Below, piece by piece: positions 47,515-56,948 of a DNA stretch of 64,000 nucleotides (the stretch's first letter is position 1; each line of letters begins with the position of its first letter). The position numbers and the translations under genes are program-made. Origin of the DNA: Pseudoalteromonas undina (GTDB lineage: Bacteria > Pseudomonadota > Gammaproteobacteria > Enterobacterales > Alteromonadaceae); NCBI RefSeq assembly GCF_000238275.3, contig NZ_AHCF03000003.1, forward strand, positions 682,001 through 746,000, in the 5' to 3' direction. Under the pieces are notes generated by a model. The model had not been told where the DNA came from. It saw only the letters and a program-made list of their open reading frames with translations, and did no database searches.

Positions 47515-49104
47515 TTAGTTTCCCGCAGGTAGCATTTGTATCTTTAAATCGTACTTGCGTACAAAGTAATTGGATTCTTTTACTACTGCTAGCTTTTCCT
47601 CAAAAAATGATAAGCAAGTATTTATAATGCTTTCAGGCTTTAGTAAGTGCTCTAATTTATATGAAACATTCATTTTATCTGCTTGCTCGACAAAAAAATT
47701 GTAATTATGGGAAGGTGGAAATTCGTTTTTTAACAGCTCAAATATGTATTTTGTATCTATGGGGGTATTGATTGGGTAGCTGTCAATAAACTCTGCTAAC
47801 TTACTAAATATTAATATATACCAGCGATCAAACATCCAAAGCTGAGGGTGTGAATTATTTGTTTTTAATAAAGCTGGATACTTGGGATTTTTAACATTAA
47901 AATTTTCGTTGGGAGCCATATCGCTTTGTGAAGCTAGCCATATTTTCCATTTAGGGTAATCATTTGAAAAATATCTATCTTGTTCTAATGCATAAATGTC
48001 AGCATAGTTTGTTACCTGCTCTATAAACTTATATTTTTCTAGTTGCTTTTCTTTTTCAGTAATAGCTGTAAATTTTGCTCTTTCTAAAGCCGAACGTGGA
48101 GGTGTAAAGTTAAGCCATTCGAATTTAAAATGTTTTGATTTTTTTATTCGACCTACGATGATCTGGCCTGATTCTTTTTTGAGGATATCGGGAATATCAT
48201 GTTGAAATAAAAGAGCAATATTTAGCACTCGTTCTTGGTTAGATTTATTGAAAGCAATGCATTTTAAAAGTAAAAAATGTTCATGCTCTACTTCAAGTGA
48301 CACTTTTTCGAACTTTATACTTTTACTTTTTACTACTTGGGCTGATAAATCGTAATTTTTACCATTGATATCATGATTAAATTCAATGCTGTGACTGGGG
48401 ATTTTTAGTTGCTGTCGCTTTTTTAAGTTATTAAATTTACGAAGTGCTCGCTGTCTTGATTCTTCAATTTGTTGTCGAATTTTTTTATTCATTTCTATTT
48501 GGTTGAGTTCAACTTTTTGATTTATTTCTTCTCTTAATTGATCCTCACACCAACCAAATAACCAACTAGACGTATCATCATTATGCTTAAGAGCACAATT
48601 TACATCAGCATAATCCGAATCAATATAAACTGATAAATCATACTCTAAGGAAGCGATTTTCTTTTCACGATAAAAGTTAATTTTCTCTGCTGAGCAAGGC
48701 GATGTTACCTTAATTTCAACTAATAAATCACCGACATCAGTTTCTAACTTCACATCGGCTATGTATTTGTTATGAATGCTATATTCAAGTTTGGCAGAGT
48801 TTATTAAGGCTTTTCTACTAGGTTCAGTTTTGCTGTAACCTCTATGGGAAATAGTAATCGCTGGGAGGTTTATTGTTTTAGCCGTTAAAAAATATTCTTG
48901 AGCGTACCGATGCAAGGCGGTCATTAAGCATGTTCTAGATTCTTCTTTTGTAGTATGAGCAAATGAATGAGCATTTATAGTGCCGCCATTGCGTGCCACT
49001 AAAGGGTCATTACACGCGATACAAAAACAATTACATGCTTTACCATTTTTGACATTATTTATTGAAACAACCTTACCAGAAGCATCGCTAGCAAAAACAA
49101 GCAT
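47515..49104 (-). CDS. CoiA-like nuclease with N-terminal zinc-finger-like motif
   Basis: The 529-residue protein begins with a Cys/His cluster (Cys24, 26, 28, 31 and His46, His50; C-x-C-x-C-x2-C then AHSFAH) like the N terminus of competence protein CoiA-type proteins. A PD-(D/E)xK nuclease signature follows (Asp117 in YIADVKLE; Glu130-x-Lys132 in LLVEIKVTSP). The remaining 380 residues are charged and unfamiliar, with a coiled-coil segment near 190-230. It lies alone on the minus strand, divergent from xre. Its company with other defence genes suggests a role in DNA restriction, but this is inference. Confidence 0.6.
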   Translation of the reverse strand: MLVFASDASGKVVSINNVKNGKACNCFCIACNDPLVARNGGTINAHSFAHTTKEESRTCLMTALHRYAQEYFLTAKTINLPAITISHRGYSKTEPSRKALINSAKLEYSIHNKYIADVKLETDVGDLLVEIKVTSPCSAEKINFYREKKIASLEYDLSVYIDSDYADVNCALKHNDDTSSWLFGWCEDQLREEINQKVELNQIEMNKKIRQQIEESRQRALRKFNNLKKRQQLKIPSHSIEFNHDINGKNYDLSAQVVKSKSIKFEKVSLEVEHEHFLLLKCIAFNKSNQERVLNIALLFQHDIPDILKKESGQIIVGRIKKSKHFKFEWLNFTPPRSALERAKFTAITEKEKQLEKYKFIEQVTNYADIYALEQDRYFSNDYPKWKIWLASQSDMAPNENFNVKNPKYPALLKTNNSHPQLWMFDRWYILIFSKLAEFIDSYPINTPIDTKYIFELLKNEFPPSHNYNFFVEQADKMNVSYKLEHLLKPESIINTCLSFFEEKLAVVKESNYFVRKYDLKIQMLPAGN

Positions 49105-49202
49105 AAAATCCCTTTTAACTCATAAATGTATAGTTTAAGACATTACTAATTAAGTGTATATTTAAAAACTAAAATATCCTTAGTACACTTATGGGTTAGA
49201 TA

Positions 49203-49217
49203 CTAAGAGAATCTTAG
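49203..49217. promoter_or_regulatory. Putative XRE operator upstream of xre
   Basis: CTAAGA-GAA-TCTTAG is a perfect dyad 29 bp before the xre start codon. The same dyad, differing only in the central three bases, occurs just before tniQ at 53691-53705. This is the pattern expected of an autoregulatory repressor site. Confidence 0.72.
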
Positions 49218-49245
49218 CAAGATATGTTTTATAGCTAAGGTTCAC

Positions 49246-49572
49246 ATGGAAACTCCAACACCTTCACGCCTAAAATTTGCAAGAAAAGCAGCTGGCCTTA
49301 CTCAGCAACAGCTAGGTATGGCATTAGGAATGGAGCCAAATACGGCTAGTGCACGCATGAACCAATATGAAAAAGGCAAACATGCCCCTGATTTTTTAAC
49401 CATGAAACGCATTGCTAAAGAGCTAGATGTGCCAGTAGCTTACTTTTATTGTGAAGAAGATGATTTAGCTGAACTAATTTGCGCATGGGGTAAAGCAGAC
49501 CAGCATGATAAGGCGAAATTACTTAATAGTATGAAAACTTCCAAAATATCTTTAGGCTTAATTAAAGAGTAA
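49246..49572 (+). CDS. XRE-family transcriptional regulator of the transposon
   Basis: The 108-residue protein has a lambda-repressor-like helix-turn-helix at about residues 7-65 (LKFARKAAGLTQQQLGMALG, then QYEKGKHAPDFLTMKRIAKELDVP) and a short helical tail probably for dimerisation. XRE regulators are recurrent in I-F3 CRISPR-associated transposons, where they control the targeting operon or guide. The dyads at 49203 and 53691 are its likely operators. The large STAND gene follows 36 bp later, probably in the same transcript. Confidence 0.88.
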   Translation: METPTPSRLKFARKAAGLTQQQLGMALGMEPNTASARMNQYEKGKHAPDFLTMKRIAKELDVPVAYFYCEEDDLAELICAWGKADQHDKAKLLNSMKTSKISLGLIKE

Positions 49573-49608
49573 ATACCTTACTTTAATTTGTGAATATACA
49601 GAGAATCT

Positions 49609-52600
49609 ATGACCTCAAATATTTATCTTCAGCGTACTCTTGAAAATGATGAGCAAATTTATGCTGAAGATGAACTCTTGAGTGTCTCTAAGTGCGTAAT
49701 TATTTTAGCAGAACCAGGAGCAGGTAAGACTGAGTTTCTTAAAAGCTTAGCAAGTAAGGCTAATACTAACCCAGTCACTGCTAGCAAGTACTTGTATTCT
49801 AGTAAATTATTTAGGGATTTTCTTGTTATAGATGCCTTGGATGAACTATCCAAGATTGACAACTGTGGTATACACAAATTATTAGCTAAAGTCATAGAGT
49901 CAAAACCTGAAACTTTAATAATATCAAGTCGCTCAAGTGAATGGAGCAGTGACTCAACACAAGCAGTTATAGAGTATTTAGAATGTGATCCTTTGGTATT
50001 AAGGCTGAGGGAGTTTAATGAATTAGAACAAAGGAAGATTTTTGATCACCACTTGCCTGATGAAGATTTTGATAATTTTTATACAGAAGTATCACGCTTT
50101 AATTTAGATGTTTTGCTTCCGAACCCCCAGTTTTTGAAAATGTTTGCAGATGCCTACATTGAAAGTAATCGAAAATTTAAAAGTAAAAGCTCTATCTTTG
50201 AAAAAGCAGTTGAGCACTTAGCTAAAGAGCTTAACCCTTCGGCAAAAAGAAGAACTGGAATAGATTTCCCGTATAAGAAAAAAATAGAGCTCGCTTCAGA
50301 AGTATTTTCTAAAACTCTTTTATCAGGTGCTGAAGGAGTAAGTGTTAGTGATTTATCAGAGGAATACTTATACCCCAATATCAATGCACTAATAAGAGAG
50401 GGCTTAGATCTATCGAGCATTATAGATTCTCGCTTATTTAAACTTGCAGATGATGTTGATCAGCATCGAGCTGTTCACAAGATTATTGCTGAATATTGTG
50501 CCGCCCAGTATTTAGTAAAGCGAATACAGAGTAATCAAGATCCACTAACTTTAAGAGTTTGTAAAACAGTAATAGCTTCAAATAATATTGTTCGTGATGA
50601 ATTGAGAGGAATGCTTGGTTGGATGGCTACTCTCGGCGGGTTAGCGCTACAACATGAAATTATAAAGCTTGATCCTTATGCTGTGCTAGCTAATGGAGAC
50701 CCCTCACAACTTGATCGCTCATCTAAAAGGTTGCTTTTATCACAGTTAACACAAATTGAAAAAAATGACCCGTATTTTAGAAGAGGTGATTTTTGGCGGC
50801 GATACAGTACAGTTAGTTTTTTTGATAAAAATATGGCTGAAGATATTAAGCCAATTTTAGAAAATAAAAGTGATGGGCATTTACGAGACTTAGTATTAAC
50901 TATAATCAAAGAATCTCAGGTTATTGAGCACTTAACCCCCAATCTCATAAACATACTATTCGAACCTAATGAGAGATTAGATACTCGAAGGCTTGCTATG
51001 GAATGTTTGTTTTCGCTTGTTGATGATATTAAAATACTCGAAACATTAATATCTGAGTCTAGTAATACCTCTCTAAACATCGCAGCTAAAGGGATTGAAT
51101 TCTTAGGTGCTAATTCTATTGATTTAGGCATACTAAAACGCTTCTTTCGAGCATGTTCAAATCTCTACCCTACTGAAAAAACCTCACTAGATGATAGACG
51201 GTTACAAGGCAATCGATATTTCATCAATAAATTGGTATGGACTTTAAGTGCTGAAAATACAGAACGATTATTAAATTTTTTAACCGATGAGTTAACTTGC
51301 AGTTGTGGTAAAGAGTACTATGAATGTTTTTGTAGAGACGGGATAAGCAAGCTTGTAGGTAAATTGCTCGATCATTACTTTGATATTACTAGCCTCCCTT
51401 ATAACCCAGAACAGATATGGGGGTGGCTAAAAAACTTAAATTATCACAGGGACGAAAGTGAAAACTTCTGTAAGTCTGTAAAAGCAATTAGAGAAAATAA
51501 AGACTTAAGACAAGGACTTTTTAAAACCGCTTTTTCTGGTATAACTGAACGTAAAAAAATCTACAATCTTAAACAAAGTAGGTTTGAACCACATTGCGGT
51601 GCGCATTCTGGATTATGTTTTTCCGTTGAAGATATTGAATACCTAATCAATTTAGCATTTGAAGAAAACAATTTAGAACTGTGGTCAACTTTTATTACGA
51701 GGCATTATTACTTCCAGCATAATAAGCTCAAGTTGAATAATCAGATACGCAGTATCATGCGTAAACAAGCTAATCAAAAGCTAGAATTTATGCGAGAGTG
51801 GGCAAAAGCAAATAATACAGATTACTCTATTGGATTACAGATACGAAAACGAAATTCGAAGTTTAATAGACTAGATAGAAAGAACAAAAAATGTGAGAGC
51901 CAAAATCGTGCAGACAACATTAGCTTTATCCAGAGAAACCGCGCTTTAATCGAATCTGGAGGGCATTTCGGGTGGTTAGTTAATTTTTCAGAGTGTTTGT
52001 TATTTGAACCTGAAAATATACAAAAAGAGTTTGGTGATGAAGAACTAATGAGAACTTCATTAAAAAACTGCACTAGCCTGATTGCTCCCGATGTACCTAA
52101 CTTACAGAAACTTGCGGAGTTGAGGAGTCAATCGCAGAGGTTACATGTTGAAACAGTTTTGTATGCTTTGTGCTTAGAAACAATACGTATGGAGGGAACT
52201 CTAGACAATATTAGTAAGCAAATACTTTCTGCTGTGAAAACTAGATGTAATACTTATTATGACGCAGTAACTGAAGATGAACGTGATCTTCTTAAGTGTG
52301 AAATTGATCGTTTGTTATTTCCTGATGTAACTTCCAAAGAGAGTTACTTAAAAGAGTATGTTGAGCCTCAATTAGACAGGTTTAAATGCGAACACCCCGA
52401 AGTAGAAGTACTAAGAGACGATGAAATATTTAGTGATTTTAAAGCCAATTTACCCTTAGAGTGGTTAAACAAGTATTCTGGCCTGAGCTATTATGTGTTG
52501 GATATTTTATTTGATTTAGCCGTTCATTATGGTGATGAAGAACAGCTTAAAGATTTGATCTTAATTCGTTGCGATGAATGGCTGGGTCGAATTGAATCAC

Positions 52601-53643
52601 CTCATATAGATAAGCCTGAAGAGAAAATCATACAATTCTGGTTTTTAAGAGCTTTTTATTTTTTGAATTTATGCGATTCCCAAAAGCTTTTTTATTTCCT
52701 TACTCAGAAGAAAAGCTCAATATTTTTATTCGAGGGAATATCAAGTAGTTTAAACTCAGGAAGTCGCGATACTTTTCCAAGTTTATCTAGCGATAAAATA
52801 TATCTATTATTAGATCGCTTTATTGAAGATTGGCCACAAGTTAACTTGCCTTCCTTTTATGGCACCTCTAGTCCTGACGGAGAAAGAGCATATCGATTTC
52901 TGGTTGATATATCTAGGCAAATTGAATTGGACGCTTCTGAGAGAACAATTCATATTATTGAACAGTTAATTGAGGACTCTCGTTTTCAAGTTATGCGCCA
53001 AAATCTTAAAAGTATGAGAGCAAATCAAATTCGTGCTTTAGCTTTGAGAAACTTTATTCCTCCGAATATCTCAAAGGTTATAGACCTTTTGGATAATTGT
53101 GATGTTGTTACTGTTGAAGGACTTAGAGATAGAATTTTGTATGAGCTAGATAAATATCAAAAAGATATTAAGGGTGGGGAGTTTAACCCAGGAAATCGTT
53201 TTTATTCACAAGGAGGAGTTCGCCTTGATGAAGTTAGCTCAGTAGAAATTATTGCAGAGTATTTGAAGCCTCGCTTAGAAGCAGACAGCATAGTTATCAA
53301 TGCAGAGCATCAAACAAAAGATAAAAATAGAATTGATATTACTGCTTCCAAAGTAATGGATGGTATTCGAAGATTACTTGTGATTGAAGCTAAAGGGCAG
53401 TGGCATACAGAACTGTTTTCAGCAGCAGGAAACCAACTGGCAGAAAGATATTCAATTCATCCTGACGCTGAAGGACAAGGTATTTATCTTGTTATTTGGT
53501 TTGGGGCTGAAGAAAAGGTAGCGAATAGAAAGCAGCATGGCTTGAAAAGCGCAGATGAACTTAAAGTAAAATTAGAAAATGACTTACCTAAAAATCTTGT
53601 AGGGCTGATTGATATATTTGTTTTAGATGTTTCAAAAGATTAA
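49609..53643 (+). CDS. Giant NACHT/STAND-like ATPase with C-terminal PD-(D/E)xK nuclease motif
   Basis: The 1344-residue protein starts with a P-loop NTPase: Walker A AEPGAGKTEF (34-43) and a NACHT-like Walker B FLVIDALDEL (71-80). The long middle (about 300-1200) is helical, without a motif I recognise, and contains a Cys-rich patch (CSCGKEYYECFC, near 566). The last 110 residues contain a nuclease signature, Asp1243 (NRIDIT) and Glu1260-x-Lys1262 (LVIEAKGQW), followed by a conserved-looking Gln/Arg helix (NQLAERYS). The layout suits a STAND sensor that triggers a nuclease, as in known anti-phage NTPases. It sits behind xre and ahead of the tniQ operon. The exact family is not identified. 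Confidence 0.62.
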   Translation: MTSNIYLQRTLENDEQIYAEDELLSVSKCVIILAEPGAGKTEFLKSLASKANTNPVTASKYLYSSKLFRDFLVIDALDELSKIDNCGIHKLLAKVIESKPETLIISSRSSEWSSDSTQAVIEYLECDPLVLRLREFNELEQRKIFDHHLPDEDFDNFYTEVSRFNLDVLLPNPQFLKMFADAYIESNRKFKSKSSIFEKAVEHLAKELNPSAKRRTGIDFPYKKKIELASEVFSKTLLSGAEGVSVSDLSEEYLYPNINALIREGLDLSSIIDSRLFKLADDVDQHRAVHKIIAEYCAAQYLVKRIQSNQDPLTLRVCKTVIASNNIVRDELRGMLGWMATLGGLALQHEIIKLDPYAVLANGDPSQLDRSSKRLLLSQLTQIEKNDPYFRRGDFWRRYSTVSFFDKNMAEDIKPILENKSDGHLRDLVLTIIKESQVIEHLTPNLINILFEPNERLDTRRLAMECLFSLVDDIKILETLISESSNTSLNIAAKGIEFLGANSIDLGILKRFFRACSNLYPTEKTSLDDRRLQGNRYFINKLVWTLSAENTERLLNFLTDELTCSCGKEYYECFCRDGISKLVGKLLDHYFDITSLPYNPEQIWGWLKNLNYHRDESENFCKSVKAIRENKDLRQGLFKTAFSGITERKKIYNLKQSRFEPHCGAHSGLCFSVEDIEYLINLAFEENNLELWSTFITRHYYFQHNKLKLNNQIRSIMRKQANQKLEFMREWAKANNTDYSIGLQIRKRNSKFNRLDRKNKKCESQNRADNISFIQRNRALIESGGHFGWLVNFSECLLFEPENIQKEFGDEELMRTSLKNCTSLIAPDVPNLQKLAELRSQSQRLHVETVLYALCLETIRMEGTLDNISKQILSAVKTRCNTYYDAVTEDERDLLKCEIDRLLFPDVTSKESYLKEYVEPQLDRFKCEHPEVEVLRDDEIFSDFKANLPLEWLNKYSGLSYYVLDILFDLAVHYGDEEQLKDLILIRCDEWLGRIESPHIDKPEEKIIQFWFLRAFYFLNLCDSQKLFYFLTQKKSSIFLFEGISSSLNSGSRDTFPSLSSDKIYLLLDRFIEDWPQVNLPSFYGTSSPDGERAYRFLVDISRQIELDASERTIHIIEQLIEDSRFQVMRQNLKSMRANQIRALALRNFIPPNISKVIDLLDNCDVVTVEGLRDRILYELDKYQKDIKGGEFNPGNRFYSQGGVRLDEVSSVEIIAEYLKPRLEADSIVINAEHQTKDKNRIDITASKVMDGIRRLLVIEAKGQWHTELFSAAGNQLAERYSIHPDAEGQGIYLVIWFGAEEKVANRKQHGLKSADELKVKLENDLPKNLVGLIDIFVLDVSKD

Positions 53644-53682
53644 TTTCTCTTTAAGCTTGACCTAAGTATTACTTTTAATCTA

Positions 53683-53713
53683 AACCTAAACTAAGATTTT
53701 CTTAGTTTAGGTT
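53683..53713. promoter_or_regulatory. 31-bp palindrome containing the putative XRE operator of tniQ-cas
   Basis: AACCTAAACTAAGA is followed by TTT and then its exact inverse, giving 14-bp arms. The core CTAAGA-TTT-TCTTAG (53691-53705) repeats the dyad found before xre. It ends five bases before the preferred tniQ start at 53718. A TTGACC at 53657-53662 could be the -35 element, which would place the palindrome over the -10 and start site, ideal for repression. A transcribed hairpin over the tniQ ribosome site is an alternative. Confidence 0.72.
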
Positions 53714-53717
53714 GGCG

Positions 53718-54893
53718 ATGCATTTTTTAGTTCAAACAAAACCTTACCCAGATGAGGCGCTTGAAAGCTATTTGCTAAGGCTTGCTAGGGATAACTCATA
53801 CGATGGCTATCGTGAGCTTGCTGATATTTTATGGCAATGGCTTGCAGAGCAAGATCATGAGCTCGAAGGTGCATTGCCGTTAGAGCTAAACAAGGTTGAT
53901 GTTTATCATGCTAGGCAAGCAAGTAGCTTTAGAATAAGAGCGCTCAAGTTAGTAGCCCAATTAGCAGATGTTAATGCTGGTGACATTCTTGAGCTTGCAT
54001 GTCGGCGCAGCAACTTTAAATTTGGCAACCTAGCAGCAGTAAGCCGTAATGAACTGACTATTCCCCTTGAACTACTTCGCACTGATTACATACCTGTTTG
54101 TATTGAATGCTTGTCTGAGTCTTCATATATTCCTTTTTATTGGCATTTAAAGCCCTATAAAGCGTGCCATAAACATAAAACACAATTGACTACACATTGT
54201 GGTGAATGCCATAACTTAATTGATTACAGAGCTTCTGAGGCGTTTTTAGAGTGCAGCTGTGGTTGTAAACTAACTAGTAGTGAACAGTTAAACGATGCTG
54301 ATTTTAAAATTGCATTTGCGCTTGCAAGTAGTAACAGCCAAAAAATAGTGGGGTTGATATCGTGGTTTGCGAAGGTTAAGCAACTTGATGTAAGAGATGC
54401 TGACTTTAATCGAGCTTTTGTTGATTACTTTAGTACTTGGCCTGATAGTTTTACCGCTGAATTAGATTTACTCACAAATAATGCGCGGCTTAAGCAACTT
54501 AACCCTTTTAATAAAACTAAGTTCAACTCTGTGTATGGCAATGTGATCCGTGATGCTCAGATAGCTGCAACAAGTAACCGTAAAAACAAAGTTCTTGATG
54601 AGATTATTAATTACTTTGTCGAATTAGTTGATAGTAACCCTAAAGCTAAACATCCAAACATTGCAGATTTACTGCTTTGTACTTTTGATGCCGCAGTATT
54701 ATTAAATACCACTACAGAGCAAGTTTACAGGCTTCATCAAGAAGGTTTTTTAAACTGCGCTTACCCACAAAAAAAGCACGAACAGCTCAGAGCTGATAGC
54801 CATGTTTTTTATTTACGCCAAGTGATTGAGCTACAACAAGCATTCGCAGCTGAAAAGCCTCAAACAAAAAAACAATTTATAGCGCCGTGGTAA
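53718..54893 (+). CDS. tniQ: TniQ/TnsD-family target adaptor of the CRISPR-Cascade complex
   Basis: TniQ dimerises on the Cas6 end of Cascade and recruits TnsC. I start at ATG 53718 (MHFLVQTKPYPDEALESYLLRLARDN, shown in part as PYPDEALESYLLRLA); a TTG at 53712 is the other option but lies within the palindrome. The product has 391 residues. An N-terminal helix-turn-helix is followed by zinc-knuckle cysteines and histidines (CIEC, ACHKHK, CGEC, CSCGC at about 135-190). Its length fits I-F3 TniQ rather than a longer sequence-specific TnsD. The stop is three bases from cas8f. Confidence 0.93.
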   Translation: MHFLVQTKPYPDEALESYLLRLARDNSYDGYRELADILWQWLAEQDHELEGALPLELNKVDVYHARQASSFRIRALKLVAQLADVNAGDILELACRRSNFKFGNLAAVSRNELTIPLELLRTDYIPVCIECLSESSYIPFYWHLKPYKACHKHKTQLTTHCGECHNLIDYRASEAFLECSCGCKLTSSEQLNDADFKIAFALASSNSQKIVGLISWFAKVKQLDVRDADFNRAFVDYFSTWPDSFTAELDLLTNNARLKQLNPFNKTKFNSVYGNVIRDAQIAATSNRKNKVLDEIINYFVELVDSNPKAKHPNIADLLLCTFDAAVLLNTTTEQVYRLHQEGFLNCAYPQKKHEQLRADSHVFYLRQVIELQQAFAAEKPQTKKQFIAPW

Positions 54894-54896
54894 CTT

Positions 54897-56948
54897 ATGA
54901 ACTTACAAGATGCACTTGCAATTGAATCACTAAAAGAAAAAACCACAGCACTTAGAAAGTTGTTTGCTCCATACACGCCTCATGTTGCGGTAGATGGCTT
55001 TGAAGAACAAGTTCTTGTTGTGCTCATTAATCTAGTTTATAAGCGAAGTGAGATTGATGATTTAACAAGTGTAAGAACAGCTAAAAGTGTATTACTCGAT
55101 GAAGTGTTACTGAGTAAATGTATTAACGAAGTTAAATGGTTTCATACTCATAATTTAAAATATCCTGATATACGCGTAAGCCATCAACGTTTAATTAGTA
55201 AGGTAGTAAGTGAAGATATTGCGGGTATTTGTAGCCGGTCATTACCTTTAAGTTTTGGCTGGTCGCACAACAGTGCTGAAATTAATCATGCAAAGTTATT
55301 TTTAACCTCGTTTAATTGGCAAGGCGAAGTAACTTGTTTAGCAAAGTTACTAATAGCTGAAGAACCTGTTTGGATTAATTTAATAAGAGGGTACGGGTTT
55401 ACTAAAAAGGCGGTTTTAGACATCTCGGGCAAAATAAAACAGCTTTTGCCAGTGGCAGAACTCCCATTAGAAGTAAGCTCTTTTTCACCACAATTACAAA
55501 TGCCATTCCAGCAAAGCTACCTTGCGGTTACGCCTGTAGTAAGTCACGCAATGCTAGCTAAAATTCAGCAATTAACAACAGATCGTAAGTTAAACTTTGG
55601 TTTTGTTGAGCACTCAAGACCAGCCAATGTCGGCGATTTAGCAAGCTCAGTAGGTGGTAATATAAGAGTGCTTCGTTACTTTCCTAAAACATATTCTAAG
55701 GCTGTTAACCGTTCTAAAGTAGCCAATAATTATATTGAGAAAGCATTTAAAGTTCGTGCGCTATTAAGCAGTCAATTTCAACAGGCACTTTTGGTGCTGG
55801 TAGGTATTAAGCAGTTTAATACGTTAAGGCAAAAGCGATTAGCGCGAGTCGCTGCTATTAGGCAAGTACGTGTTAGCTTGCAGTTGTGGCTGGATAACAT
55901 TCTGGAAGCTAAAAATAACGCTCAAGGGCAAGCTTACCCTGAGTGGGCAAAGCATTACTTAGATCAGAGTATTACTAACTGCATTAGCCAATTTAGTAAC
56001 GTACTAAATGAGAGCCTAGGTACTTTAAGTAAGCTCAAACGCTTTGCATATCACCCTAATTTAATGGGGTTGTTTAAAATGCAGTTAAACTATGTGTTTA
56101 CTCATTGTGTAGCAGAAGAAGAAACATTAAATGATGAGCAGGTAGTATATGTACATTGCCAAGATATGCGAGTGTTCGATGCTGAAGCAATGGCTAATCC
56201 CTATATTCAAGGTATGCCGTCACTTACTGCTTTAAATGGGCTTGCTCATAACTTTGAGCGTAAGCTAAAAAACTTTATAGACCCTTCCATTAAGTGTATT
56301 GGCAGTGCTATTTACATTGAAAACTATCAATTACATACAGGTAAACCATTACCTGAGCCAAGCAAGTTAAAACAAGTTGCTGGCCGTAGTCATGTAATAA
56401 GAACTGGTATTATCGATAAACCCAAATGCGACATAACACTCGATTTAGTATTTAGACTTTTTGTACCAAATACTGAGCTGTTAGATAAGTTAAATAGTCA
56501 GCTTATAAAGCCCGCACTACCATCTTCATTTGCAGGCGGGACTATGCATCCACCTTCGTTATATCAAAATATAAACTGGTGTCATGTGTATAGTAAACCG
56601 AGTGAGCTGTTTAAAAGCCTTAAGGTAAAATCGTCAAATGGTAGTTGGTTATATCCTTCAAAAAAAGTAGTTAAAAGTTTTGAACAATTAATTGATGCCC
56701 TTAACAGTAACTTTAATTTAAGACCCGCTGCAATTGGCTTTGCTGCGCTTGAAGAACCCGTAAAGCGAGATGCAGCATTGCATGAATACCATTGTTATGC
56801 AGAGCCCGTAATTGGGCTGTTAGAGTGTGTTAGCAATACATCAGTAAAGTACGCAGGGGCTAAGCAGTTCTTTCATGACGCATTTTGGGTTATGGATGTT
56901 CAAAAAGAGTCTATGCTTATGAAAAAGTCTAAGTTTGAGTATGAATAA
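54897..56948 (+). CDS. cas8f: Cas8f/Cas5f fusion, Cascade large subunit
   Basis: The 683-residue protein has the size of the natural Cas8-Cas5 fusion found only in transposon-borne I-F3 systems; stand-alone type I-F has separate Csy1 and Csy2. This subunit recognises the PAM and holds the 5' handle of the crRNA. The C-terminal half contains the Cas5-like part, including a glycine-rich region (SSFAGGTMHPPSLYQ, near 542-556) similar to Csy2. Position between tniQ and cas7f supports the call. It overlaps cas7f by one base (TAATG). Confidence 0.92.
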   Translation: MNLQDALAIESLKEKTTALRKLFAPYTPHVAVDGFEEQVLVVLINLVYKRSEIDDLTSVRTAKSVLLDEVLLSKCINEVKWFHTHNLKYPDIRVSHQRLISKVVSEDIAGICSRSLPLSFGWSHNSAEINHAKLFLTSFNWQGEVTCLAKLLIAEEPVWINLIRGYGFTKKAVLDISGKIKQLLPVAELPLEVSSFSPQLQMPFQQSYLAVTPVVSHAMLAKIQQLTTDRKLNFGFVEHSRPANVGDLASSVGGNIRVLRYFPKTYSKAVNRSKVANNYIEKAFKVRALLSSQFQQALLVLVGIKQFNTLRQKRLARVAAIRQVRVSLQLWLDNILEAKNNAQGQAYPEWAKHYLDQSITNCISQFSNVLNESLGTLSKLKRFAYHPNLMGLFKMQLNYVFTHCVAEEETLNDEQVVYVHCQDMRVFDAEAMANPYIQGMPSLTALNGLAHNFERKLKNFIDPSIKCIGSAIYIENYQLHTGKPLPEPSKLKQVAGRSHVIRTGIIDKPKCDITLDLVFRLFVPNTELLDKLNSQLIKPALPSSFAGGTMHPPSLYQNINWCHVYSKPSELFKSLKVKSSNGSWLYPSKKVVKSFEQLIDALNSNFNLRPAAIGFAALEEPVKRDAALHEYHCYAEPVIGLLECVSNTSVKYAGAKQFFHDAFWVMDVQKESMLMKKSKFEYE

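Noticed and set aside
53718..54893. TniQ as a TnsD-type protein that binds ffs directly
   Set aside because: Its length of about 391 residues and its position heading the cas operon fit the short Cascade-bound TniQ; the ffs match is in the guide RNA. Only one tniQ gene is present in the element.
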